From an uncultured Fluviicola sp. (GTDB lineage Bacteria > Bacteroidota > Bacteroidia > Flavobacteriales > Crocinitomicaceae): a DNA stretch of 64,000 nt. The DNA lies in the NCBI RefSeq assembly GCF_946478805.1, contig NZ_CAMLDC010000004.1, positions 62,001 through 126,000 of the forward strand. Direction: 5' to 3'. Under the pieces are notes generated by a model. That model was not told the DNA's origin, did not search any database, and saw nothing but the letters and a program-made list of their open reading frames with translations. Of the stretch, positions 16,109-24,641 are shown in pieces (positions within the stretch are counted from its first letter, which is position 1; every line of letters starts with the position of its first letter). The translations under genes and the position numbers were made by a program.

Positions 16109-18139
16109 ATGGGTAAACTATCAATTTTTTTTGCGCTGGTTTTAAGCGCTAACACAACTTTTCGGGCAGAAGCGCAAGAATTTACTCCGGAAAAAATGTG
16201 GTCTCTTAATCGAATTTCAGGGACAATAGGTTCACCCAATGAGGAGTGGATGATTTACCAAAGCACCAAAACAGACTATACTGCAAACAAATCGAAAACC
16301 AGCACCTATCTGGTAGAGTTGAAAACGGGGAAATCTAGTGTTTTAACAATTGATGGAGCCTGGAACTTTATCTGGAATTCAGACAACAAATTGATTTTCC
16401 TGCAACCGGTTGGAAATGAAGTTCAATTACAAAGCCTGAATCCAAATATTAAAGCAGTAAGTACTATTCATCATTTTGGCCCGACTGAAGTGGAAGGAAT
16501 CACCTTAAGCACTGATGGGAAAAGGTTTGCAACCTTGGAGCCTCTCAAAATAAAAGAAACGGTTCAAGACAAATATCCCGATCTACCGCAAACTTCCGGA
16601 AGGATTGAAACGGATCTGATGTACCGTCATTGGAATCAATGGTCTTCACCAAGCGTTTCACATTTGTATTGGTACGAAATTTCTGCAGAAGGGAAATTCA
16701 ACAAAAAGGGAGATGTAATGCAGGGAGAAAATTTCCCTTCGGTTACAGGACCTTTCGGTGGAATCGAAAGTGTTTGTTTCAGTAAAGATGGCCAAACCAT
16801 TTTCTACTCTACCAAAAAAATGGCAGGAAAGAATTTTGCGCAATCCACCAATTCGGAAATTTACGCCTTCCATACTTCTGATAAGATTACAACAACCCTT
16901 TCTTCTGCTCATAAAGGATATGACACCAATCCATCCATCAATTCCACAGGGAAAACCCTGGCTTGGTTGAGTATGGAAAAAGATGGTTTCGAAGCCGACA
17001 AGAATCGCATCCGGATCATGGACCTGGAAAGCCGACAAGAGAAAGACCTAACTGCCAATATCGATGTAAGCGTGAACGAATTTGCCTGGCATCCTTCAAA
17101 AGAAATGATCTATTTCACGGCAACAACCAATGCAACGAAACAATTGTATTCATTGGACGTGAAAACCGGAAAAATCCAACAATTGACTTCAGACCGATGT
17201 GATTATGTCAGTTTCAGCGTCTTGAAAGAGCGCATTTTATTGGAAAGACAAGACATGATCCATCCAACCGATATCTGGATTTTCACACCGAAAACCAACT
17301 TATCGGAACAATTGACACATGCAAATAAAGACGAATTGAATGGCATTGCAGAACCGACTGTTCAGGAAAAATGGATAACAACGACCGATGGGAAGAAAAT
17401 GCTCACTTGGGTGATTTATCCACCGAACTACGACCCTGCAAAAAAATACCCCGCATTACTTTATTGTCAAGGGGGACCGCAAAGCCCTGTTTCCCAATTT
17501 TTCTCCTACCGTTGGAATTTCAGACTGATGGCTTCTCAAGGCTACATTGTTGTTGCTCCGAATAGAAGAGGTTTACCCGGATTCGGTCAGGAGTGGAATG
17601 ATGCAATTTCTAAAGATTGGGGCGGACAAGCCATGCGTGATTACCTGACTGCGATTGACAGTTGCGTTGCTCAAATCCCTGCTATAAACAAAGATAAATT
17701 AGGTGCAGTTGGAGCAAGTTACGGAGGATACTCCGTTTATTACCTGGCTGGAATTCACGAAAACCGGTTCAAGACATTCATTTCTCATTGTGGACTATTC
17801 AACTTGGAAAGTTGGTATGGCACAACGGAAGAATTGTTCTTTGCGAATTGGGATATAGGCGGACCTTACTGGTTGCCGGAAAATAAGGAATTATACGCAA
17901 AAAACAGTCCTCACAAATTGGTGGATAAATGGAATACCCCGATGCTTGTCATTCATGGCGGAAGGGATTTTCGTGTTCCGGAATCCGAAGGTATGCAAGC
18001 TTTCCAAGTGCTTCAACTGAAAGGAATACCAAGTAAATTTCTTTACTTTCCGGATGAAGGACATTGGGTTACCAAACCACAAAACAGCATGTTGTGGAAC
18101 AGGGAGTTTTTCGACTGGTTAGATACGTATTTGAAATAA
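16109..18139 (+). CDS. Secreted S9 family peptidase (dipeptidyl/acylaminoacyl-peptidase type)
   Basis: A protein of 676 residues with a signal peptide (MGKLSIFFALVLSANTTFRA, then EAQ), a beta-propeller of about 370 residues made of WD-like blades (ESVCFSKDGQTIFYS, NEFAWHPSKEMIYF) and a C-terminal alpha/beta hydrolase. The catalytic triad is visible: Ser537 in GASYGG, Asp620 in HGGRDFRVP and His652 in DEGHWV. It should cleave peptides from short oligopeptides in the periplasm or outside. It stands alone between the small uncertain ORF and the MMPL transporter. Confidence 0.92.
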   Translation: MGKLSIFFALVLSANTTFRAEAQEFTPEKMWSLNRISGTIGSPNEEWMIYQSTKTDYTANKSKTSTYLVELKTGKSSVLTIDGAWNFIWNSDNKLIFLQPVGNEVQLQSLNPNIKAVSTIHHFGPTEVEGITLSTDGKRFATLEPLKIKETVQDKYPDLPQTSGRIETDLMYRHWNQWSSPSVSHLYWYEISAEGKFNKKGDVMQGENFPSVTGPFGGIESVCFSKDGQTIFYSTKKMAGKNFAQSTNSEIYAFHTSDKITTTLSSAHKGYDTNPSINSTGKTLAWLSMEKDGFEADKNRIRIMDLESRQEKDLTANIDVSVNEFAWHPSKEMIYFTATTNATKQLYSLDVKTGKIQQLTSDRCDYVSFSVLKERILLERQDMIHPTDIWIFTPKTNLSEQLTHANKDELNGIAEPTVQEKWITTTDGKKMLTWVIYPPNYDPAKKYPALLYCQGGPQSPVSQFFSYRWNFRLMASQGYIVVAPNRRGLPGFGQEWNDAISKDWGGQAMRDYLTAIDSCVAQIPAINKDKLGAVGASYGGYSVYYLAGIHENRFKTFISHCGLFNLESWYGTTEELFFANWDIGGPYWLPENKELYAKNSPHKLVDKWNTPMLVIHGGRDFRVPESEGMQAFQVLQLKGIPSKFLYFPDEGHWVTKPQNSMLWNREFFDWLDTYLK

Positions 18140-18291
18140 GAACAAGCACTGCTTGTGATAAAACGTCAGTGCCGTAATAAAACACTTCTTCTAACACAAG
18201 ATCCACCAAAGTGGATGTACACAATTAAAAGGAAACAACAAAATGGACACCTTAACATTGTCCAATTAAAAATAAAAAAATACCAAGAGAT

Positions 18292-20964
18292 ATGTGGAAT
18301 AGAATAGCCAATATCATTCTAAGGAATCGTTTTATCATTCTGGCAATAATGGCATTGTTGACCGTATTATTCGGTTATTATGCCATTACAGGTTTGAAGA
18401 TTGACAATAAGTATGGAAATATGCTTCCAAAGGATAGTCCCACACAGATCACCTATCTGAACTTCAAGAAGATGTTCGGAGAAGACGGATCTGCATTAGT
18501 CATCGCTATCCAGGATAAGGATTTATATTCAAAAGAAAAATTCCTGCTTTGGAAAAATTTGGGTGATTCCATTCTTCAAATTGATGGTGTGACTTCGGTC
18601 ATTTCCGAAGCGAAACTGTTCAACCTCATAAACGATACTGCCACCAGTCAATTTATCATTAAACCCATTTTCTCTGATGTTTCGTTCAAAGAGAAATCCA
18701 TCGAACAAATAAAGAAAGAGATCAGGAGAAATCCGATTTACAGTGGACTTCTTTACAATGATTCTGCCCATGTAAGTTTAATGATGGTAAATATCGATGA
18801 AAACTTTTTGGTCGACAAGGAAAAACAGAAGGTAGTCATTGAAATTGAAAAACTGGCGCAATCTTACGAAAACAAGTTCAACAAAGTACACTTTGCGGGT
18901 TTACCGCACATGCGTGTTTTGATCGGGAAACGCGTAATGTCTGAAATGTACATTTTCGTAATCCTTTCCTTATTGGTTTCCTTTGGAATCATGTATTTCT
19001 TTTTCCGTTCTGTCCGCGTTACACTCATCAGTGTATTGGTCGTAATGATTACGGTAATATGGGCAATGGGAACCATCGGATTGTTTGAGTACAATATTTC
19101 AATCATGATGGCATTGATTCCTCCATTAATGATCGTAATTGGAATTCCGAACTGTATTTACTTGTTCAACAAATACCATTACGAATTCAAACAGCACGGA
19201 AACAAGATCAAGGCACTGACACAAGTTATCCGGAAAACAGGAACTGCAATGTGGTTAACCAATGTTACCACGGCTATCGGTTTCATGACTTTCCTGTTTA
19301 CAAATTCAACCAAATTCTTTGAGTTCGGGGTGATTTCATCGGTGAATATCATGTTGTGTTATGTCGTTTCCTTATGTTTGATTCCAATTTTTGCATCCTT
19401 TTCCAAACAACCTAAAACAAGACATTTGAAGCATCTTGACCGCAAAGCTGCTGTGAAGTTCCTGGAGAAATTGGTAAAGATAACTGCTAATAACAGACGA
19501 GCTGTCTATATCATAACAATCGTATTGACCGTTGGAACCGGAGTTGGGATTTTCTTCATGAAAGTTACCGGTAACATTACAGGAGATTTACCTGCAAGGG
19601 ATCCGATCTTGAAAGACATCCAGTTCATAGAAGCCAATTTTGGGGGAGCAGTTCCGTTTGAGGTGTTGATCAACTACAAGGAAAAAGGGCGTTTGTTCGG
19701 GAAGAATACCATGCAAAGTGTGGAACAGGTACAAGAAATGCTTTCAAAAGATACTTTGTTTGCAAAAAGCCTTTCCATTGTTGACTTTGTAAAGGTTGTG
19801 AACATGGCATATTACAACAACAACCCGGAACAATACAAAATCTTTGCAACCAAGGACAAACTGCGCCTGAATTCCTACTTGAAGAATTTGTCCACAACTA
19901 CCAATAATTCCACTTTTTCGATCAAGGAATTGGTGGATACAACGAATCATATTCTCAGAATCAGGACTTCAATGAAAGATTTGGGATCCTATGAGGTGGA
20001 AGATCAAGTGCACTTGATCGAGCATCGCATTGACAGCATCATGAATCCGGACAAACCTGCTCTGGAAAAATATTATACTAAATTTGAAAAAGGCAAAAAA
20101 GAATACATTGATTCCATCTTCGATATGTCCAGTGGAGTCTATAACAATGTGACTGCATTGATTTCCAATGGAAATGAAAAAATGCAATATGCCTTTGACT
20201 CGGATCCGGAATTGGTTCGCAAGTATTTCGTTAAACCGACGTTTAAAAAAACGCTTCGGAAAGCAATCAATAACGAGTACTACGATGTAACGCTTACCGG
20301 AACGTCCGTGGTAGCTTCCGAAGGGACAAAGTATTTGGTGAGTAACCTGACTTCAAGTATTGTATTTGCCACCATTTCAATTGCTGCCTTAATGGCTTTA
20401 CTATTCTATTCCTTCAGAATGGTGGTTGTCTCCATGATTCCGAACTTGATTCCAATGGCTGTTACGGCAGGAATTATGGGGATTTTCGGAATTCCGTTGA
20501 AACCTTCCACCCTATTGATCTTCTCGATTGCATTAGGAATTACTGTTGACAACACGATTCACTTCCTGGCCCATTACCGGCATGAACTCAAGATGAAGAA
20601 ATGGGATTTGAAAGAATGTATTGCGATTTCAATTCGAGAGACGGGTTTAAGTATTATCTACACTTCCGTCATCCTTTTCTTCGGCTTTATTGTATTCGTA
20701 TTCTCCGATTTTGGTGGAACCCAGGCCTTAGGTTATTTGTCCGCAATAACGTACTTCGTAGCGCTTTTTACCAATTTGATCTTGTTACCGTGTTTGTTAT
20801 TAAGCTACGAACGCAGATTGACAACCAAATCATTTGAAGAGCCCTTATTTGAGATTTACGATGAAGACTCCGATATCAATTGGGATTTATTAGAAATTGA
20901 AAAATCCGAATCGACCGATGAGCCTAAAAAAAAGGATGATTCAAACGAACCGAAAAAAGATTAA
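18292..20964 (+). CDS. MMPL/RND superfamily transporter (SSD-containing)
   Basis: An 890-residue inner-membrane protein with the RND layout: one N-terminal helix (NRFIILAIMALLTVLFGYYA), a periplasmic loop, a first block of helices (IFVILSLLVSFGIMYFFFRS, GTIGLFEYNISIMMALIPPL), a second start helix near residue 405 with a second loop, and a final block (LIFSIALGITVDNTIHFLAH). The MMPL-type motif GITVDNTIHFLAHYR is clear. The acidic C-terminal tail (SESTDEPKKKDDSNEPKKD) is cytoplasmic. Such proteins export lipids, hopanoids or other hydrophobic molecules; the substrate cannot be told. It lies 3 nt upstream of rmlA, suggesting co-transcription. Confidence 0.88.
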   Translation: MWNRIANIILRNRFIILAIMALLTVLFGYYAITGLKIDNKYGNMLPKDSPTQITYLNFKKMFGEDGSALVIAIQDKDLYSKEKFLLWKNLGDSILQIDGVTSVISEAKLFNLINDTATSQFIIKPIFSDVSFKEKSIEQIKKEIRRNPIYSGLLYNDSAHVSLMMVNIDENFLVDKEKQKVVIEIEKLAQSYENKFNKVHFAGLPHMRVLIGKRVMSEMYIFVILSLLVSFGIMYFFFRSVRVTLISVLVVMITVIWAMGTIGLFEYNISIMMALIPPLMIVIGIPNCIYLFNKYHYEFKQHGNKIKALTQVIRKTGTAMWLTNVTTAIGFMTFLFTNSTKFFEFGVISSVNIMLCYVVSLCLIPIFASFSKQPKTRHLKHLDRKAAVKFLEKLVKITANNRRAVYIITIVLTVGTGVGIFFMKVTGNITGDLPARDPILKDIQFIEANFGGAVPFEVLINYKEKGRLFGKNTMQSVEQVQEMLSKDTLFAKSLSIVDFVKVVNMAYYNNNPEQYKIFATKDKLRLNSYLKNLSTTTNNSTFSIKELVDTTNHILRIRTSMKDLGSYEVEDQVHLIEHRIDSIMNPDKPALEKYYTKFEKGKKEYIDSIFDMSSGVYNNVTALISNGNEKMQYAFDSDPELVRKYFVKPTFKKTLRKAINNEYYDVTLTGTSVVASEGTKYLVSNLTSSIVFATISIAALMALLFYSFRMVVVSMIPNLIPMAVTAGIMGIFGIPLKPSTLLIFSIALGITVDNTIHFLAHYRHELKMKKWDLKECIAISIRETGLSIIYTSVILFFGFIVFVFSDFGGTQALGYLSAITYFVALFTNLILLPCLLLSYERRLTTKSFEEPLFEIYDEDSDINWDLLEIEKSESTDEPKKKDDSNEPKKD

Positions 20965-20967
20965 ATC

Positions 20968-21831
20968 ATGAAAGGAATCATTCTAGCTGGTGGATCTGGA
21001 ACAAGACTCCATCCTCTGACATTGGCAATCAGCAAACAATTGATGCCGATCTATGATAAACCGATGATTTATTATCCCCTGTCGATCCTCATGACGGCTG
21101 GGATTCGGGAAATCCTGATTATTTCAACTCCTCACGATTTGCCTCAATTCAAAAAGTTATTGGGCGATGGCAGTAAACTCGGCTGTACTTTTTCTTATGC
21201 CGAACAGGCAGAACCAAATGGACTGGCACAAGCGTTTGTAATTGGCGAGTCGTTTATCGGCAACGATTCCGTTGCCCTTATATTAGGCGATAATATCTTC
21301 TATGGTGTCGGAATGGATGAATTACTGAAAGAACATGCTTCTCCTACCGGAGGTGTAGTTTATGCTTACCACGTGAGCGATCCTGAACGTTATGGAGTAG
21401 TTGAATTCGATGAGGTGATGAATGTGCTTTCAATAGAAGAAAAGCCAACCAAACCCAAATCAAACTATGCCGTTCCGGGCTTGTACTTCTACGACAATGA
21501 TGTAATTGAAATCGCTAAGAATCTGAAACCGTCTCCCCGTGGAGAATACGAAATTACAGACGTGAATGCGGAATACCTGAAACGCGGTAAATTGAAAGTT
21601 GCCATTTTAAGTCGCGGGACAGCCTGGTTGGATACAGGAACATTTCCTTCCCTGATGCAAGCCGGACAATTTGTTCAGGTCATTGAGGAACGACAAGGCC
21701 TGAAAGTGGGTTGTATTGAAGAAATCGCATACCGCAACGGATTTATTTCTGCAAGTCAACTCAAAGAAATTGCTCAACCTCTCCTGAAAAGCGGTTATGG
21801 AGCTTATCTATTGCAATTGCTTAAGAAATAA
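20968..21831 (+). CDS. rfbA: Glucose-1-phosphate thymidylyltransferase
   Basis: Makes dTDP-glucose from dTTP and glucose 1-phosphate, the first step to dTDP-L-rhamnose and other deoxysugars. The nucleotide-binding loop [11 protein letters not shown] is near the start, followed by [39 protein letters not shown] and [11 protein letters not shown]. At 287 residues it has the usual RmlA length. No rmlB, rmlC or rmlD is nearby. The stop overlaps the next ATG by one base (TAATG), and the MMPL gene ends 3 nt before the start. Confidence 0.93.
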   Translation: MKGIILAGGSGTRLHPLTLAISKQLMPIYDKPMIYYPLSILMTAGIREILIISTPHDLPQFKKLLGDGSKLGCTFSYAEQAEPNGLAQAFVIGESFIGNDSVALILGDNIFYGVGMDELLKEHASPTGGVVYAYHVSDPERYGVVEFDEVMNVLSIEEKPTKPKSNYAVPGLYFYDNDVIEIAKNLKPSPRGEYEITDVNAEYLKRGKLKVAILSRGTAWLDTGTFPSLMQAGQFVQVIEERQGLKVGCIEEIAYRNGFISASQLKEIAQPLLKSGYGAYLLQLLKK

Positions 21832-22799
21832 TGAATGACCTTGCTCCCTACAGGGCATATCTTGAAAATCGCATTTCGAGTCTGGACCTGGCTGATGAAC
21901 CTCATAATTTATTTAATCCATTGCGTTATTTTCTTTCATTGGGAGGAAAACGCATGCGCCCGATCCTGACGTTGATCAGTGGGGAAATTTTCAATATTTC
22001 AAAGGAAGAGAGTATACATGCGGCACTTTGCGTTGAACTCTTCCATAACTTTTCCCTGATTCATGATGACATCATGGATGGGGCTCCGGTTCGAAGAGGA
22101 AAACCCACCGTCCACAAGAAATGGAATGAGAGCATTGCGATTATTTCAGGGGATGCTTTATTTGTTGAGGCATACCAGCAATTGATAAACTACCGGGATC
22201 ACCGTCTCCCGCACTTATTGAAATGTTTCAATCAAACGGCAATTGAGGTTTGTCAAGGACAGCAATTGGATATGGATTTCGAAAGTCTCACAGATGTTTC
22301 AGAATCACAATACATCGAAATGATCCGTTTGAAGACTTCTGTCCTATTGGGGTGTGCTTTGGAATTCGGTGCGATTTTGGGAAACCAGAACGAGGAAACA
22401 AGAAGGAATTTATACGAATTTGGTGTGTCATTGGGAATTGCCTTTCAGATTCAGGATGATATCCTGGACTTATACGGAGATCCGGAATTATTTGGCAAAC
22501 AAGTCGGTGGAGATATTCTATCCAACAAAAAAACCTTGCTTTTCCTGAAAGCCGAAGAAATTGCAAAAAACACCAATGATTCAAGATTTAATGACTTGCT
22601 CCGGATGCAAGCCACCAATGATAAAATTGAGTTCGCAAAAATCCTATTTGAAGATCTTGGTGCTAAAAAAGCAAGTTTGCAGGCAATGGATGATTATTAT
22701 AACCAAGCCATCGGAAACCTGAATCATTTGGAATCAACCGGGCTGCAAACGAGAACACTTAAGTCTTTAGCTCAATTTCTGATTACAAGGAAACTATAA
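21831..22799 (+). CDS. Polyprenyl (geranylgeranyl-type) diphosphate synthase
   Basis: An all-helical prenyl chain elongating enzyme of 322 residues. The first Asp-rich motif is in NFSLIHDDIMDGAPVRRGKP and the second in AFQIQDDILDLYGD, with GGKRMRP upstream. It would condense IPP with allylic diphosphates. The position beside the lycopene cyclase/crtZ/cruF block, which converges on it with an 11-nt gap, makes a GGPP synthase (crtE-like) supplying carotenoids likely, but FPP synthase is possible since chain length cannot be read with certainty here. Confidence 0.88.
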   Translation: MNDLAPYRAYLENRISSLDLADEPHNLFNPLRYFLSLGGKRMRPILTLISGEIFNISKEESIHAALCVELFHNFSLIHDDIMDGAPVRRGKPTVHKKWNESIAIISGDALFVEAYQQLINYRDHRLPHLLKCFNQTAIEVCQGQQLDMDFESLTDVSESQYIEMIRLKTSVLLGCALEFGAILGNQNEETRRNLYEFGVSLGIAFQIQDDILDLYGDPELFGKQVGGDILSNKKTLLFLKAEEIAKNTNDSRFNDLLRMQATNDKIEFAKILFEDLGAKKASLQAMDDYYNQAIGNLNHLESTGLQTRTLKSLAQFLITRKL

Positions 22800-22810
22800 T
22801 CATCTATTTT

Positions 22811-23530
22811 TTAATCCGTATCAACAATCCGTTTCAGTCCACTCTTTTTGGCTCTATTTTGGATGAGTGCCTCATGAATAAGGACAATTGGAAGCAACAT
22901 ACTCAGATTGTAATAAATGTCTTCCAAAGGAATGGTTCCGATCCGAATCCCCATGATATGATTCTCAGAATACCAGACAACTGGTTCGTCCGTAAAAAAA
23001 CCTGTCAGGATCCCATTCACAATTAAAAAAGGAACGAGGCAAACGAGAAAGGTCAATGCGAAATAATTGAACCATTTGGCTTTCGCTCTGAAATGAATTC
23101 CAATGATCAATAAGGTCGAAAGGGAACAAGCAGTCAGCGTATACCAATTACGGAGATAAAAGATGGTTAACAACAATCCCGAAAGCACCATTGCAAATGC
23201 GAAAGCACGACCTAAGAGATCAAGCTTCAGATTCGGGAAATATCCCCGGATCACCTCGTAAACGAACAGGCAGGCATACGGAACAACCAGAAAAAAAAGC
23301 ACTTCTTCCAATGGTAAACGAACCAGGTAAATACCCTGGACATACTTGGGATTAAAACCCCAGATTTTGTATTCCGTAAAATAATTGTCCCAAATCAAAA
23401 AGAAAATACCAACCAGTAAAATTGCCGGAAACACTGTTTTCCAATGGGTATGGAAGTGGATTTTTCTATCAAAACTCAACAAGAACGGAAAAACAACCGT
23501 TCCAAGGATGATCCAAAAGTACAAGCTCAT
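22811..23530 (-). CDS. crtY: Lycopene cyclase, fused CrtYc-CrtYd type
   Basis: An integral membrane protein of 239 residues with two homologous halves. Each carries the cyclase motif: PLEEVLFF at about residue 73 and PLEDIYYN at about 203. This is the architecture of the heterodimeric CarR/CrtYc-CrtYd cyclases fused into one chain, as known from some Bacteroidota and fungi. It forms beta-ionone rings on lycopene. The gene overlaps crtZ by 4 nt and is last in its operon. Confidence 0.87.
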   Translation of the reverse strand: MSLYFWIILGTVVFPFLLSFDRKIHFHTHWKTVFPAILLVGIFFLIWDNYFTEYKIWGFNPKYVQGIYLVRLPLEEVLFFLVVPYACLFVYEVIRGYFPNLKLDLLGRAFAFAMVLSGLLLTIFYLRNWYTLTACSLSTLLIIGIHFRAKAKWFNYFALTFLVCLVPFLIVNGILTGFFTDEPVVWYSENHIMGIRIGTIPLEDIYYNLSMLLPIVLIHEALIQNRAKKSGLKRIVDTD

Positions 23531-24015
23531 TTGATTGATCGCTTTTGCTTATAGGTACGCCGGGCCTCCATATAATATTTAAATGGAACGATCAGCAGGC
23601 CGAAACACTCCCCGTCTTCTTTGTTCAGATGTTTATGATGCATTTTATGTGCACGTCTGATTGCTAAAAAATAAGGTGTATCGATTTCACGGATCCATTT
23701 AAACCTGCGATGGATAAATACATCGTGGATTAAAAAATAGGTGAATCCATATGCCATGATCCCAAAGCCCATCCAAACGAAACCATATTGCTTGTACATC
23801 AGTCCCAACATAATTCCAAGCCAACTCGGAACAGCAAAAATCAGGAAAAAGACATCGTTCCGCTCAAAAAAACCTTGCTCTCCTTGGTTATGGTGATCCC
23901 GATGGAAGTACCACATGAATCCGTGCATCGCAAATTTATGTGCAGACCAGGCAGCAAATTCCGTCATGAAAAAAGTACCTATAAAAATCAATATGCCTAC
24001 CCAAGTTGGAATCAT
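23527..24015 (-). CDS. crtZ: Beta-carotene hydroxylase
   Basis: A membrane di-iron hydroxylase of 162 residues that adds 3-hydroxyl groups to beta-rings. The His clusters of the fatty-acid-hydroxylase-like superfamily are all visible: SAHKFAMHG, HRDHHNQ, HDVFIHRR and HKMHHKH. It overlaps crtY downstream and cruF upstream by 4 nt each (ATGA), so the three are translationally coupled. Substrate specificity (beta-carotene or a monocyclic carotenoid) follows from the pathway and not from the sequence. Confidence 0.92.
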   Translation of the reverse strand: MIPTWVGILIFIGTFFMTEFAAWSAHKFAMHGFMWYFHRDHHNQGEQGFFERNDVFFLIFAVPSWLGIMLGLMYKQYGFVWMGFGIMAYGFTYFLIHDVFIHRRFKWIREIDTPYFLAIRRAHKMHHKHLNKEDGECFGLLIVPFKYYMEARRTYKQKRSIK

Positions 24016-24638
24016 CTGTTTAAAATTGCAAAAAATATCACGAGAATCACAAATAATCCGGTACTTACTTTATTCGTTTCTACTGTTTTTCGACTTAAAA
24101 CCCAATAACAGAACAAAGAAGAAAATACCATCCAGCAAATATAATTATAAAGCGGAACCACGTGGTTCTGCCAAGACCAAAATCCTGACCGGATTGCAAC
24201 CGGTTCCAGGATCCAATCCAAAACTGTCATCAATGCTCCGGCAATCAGTGCTTTCAATACAATTGGAATCTGCCATTTATTGACAATTGCAGTGGAAGTG
24301 AATGTCAGCAGAATCCAATTCAGAGCAATGATCAATGGAATTCCGTCTAGTTTATACCCTAAAAAACTGCCGTAATGATACGCTCCGAAAAGTATGGATG
24401 TATGGACTCCGATCCATTCAATGACGTACCCGGCAATACCTATTAAAAGGATATCAACATGTTTTTTAGCCGAGTAATTGGTAAATGACAAATACAAGCA
24501 TGCAAAGGAAAGCAGCAGATTGAAGGGTGTCAGGGCCAAAAAATAGATACGCGAACCGGTATGCAAACCCACCAATCCAACGGTGTAGAAAATAATTAAA
24601 ACGAGTAATAGAATAGTTTGTTTTTTCGCTGCTCTCAT
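24012..24638 (-). CDS. cruF: Carotenoid 1,2-hydratase of the CruF type
   Basis: A polytopic membrane protein of 208 residues from the DUF422 family. The patterns ERIG-like IEWIGVHTSILFGAYHYG, GIPLIIALNWILLTFTSTA and TVLDWILEPVAIRSGFWSWQ are typical. CruF adds water across the end double bond of an acyclic carotenoid end, giving a tertiary 1'-hydroxyl. Together with the adjacent cyclase and hydroxylase it points to a monocyclic xanthophyll such as saproxanthin or its precursors. It is 3 nt downstream of the TPR-phosphatase gene. Confidence 0.85.
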   Translation of the reverse strand: MRAAKKQTILLLVLIIFYTVGLVGLHTGSRIYFLALTPFNLLLSFACLYLSFTNYSAKKHVDILLIGIAGYVIEWIGVHTSILFGAYHYGSFLGYKLDGIPLIIALNWILLTFTSTAIVNKWQIPIVLKALIAGALMTVLDWILEPVAIRSGFWSWQNHVVPLYNYICWMVFSSLFCYWVLSRKTVETNKVSTGLFVILVIFFAILNR

Positions 24639-24641
24639 TTC

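Noticed and set aside
18142..18156. ACAAGCA/TGCTTGT palindrome after the S9 peptidase gene
   Set aside because: One-base loop and no T-run, so not a terminator; too short to claim an operator.
23915..24283. A plus-strand frame of 122 codons across crtZ and cruF
   Set aside because: It is antisense to two clear carotenoid genes and has no start signal.
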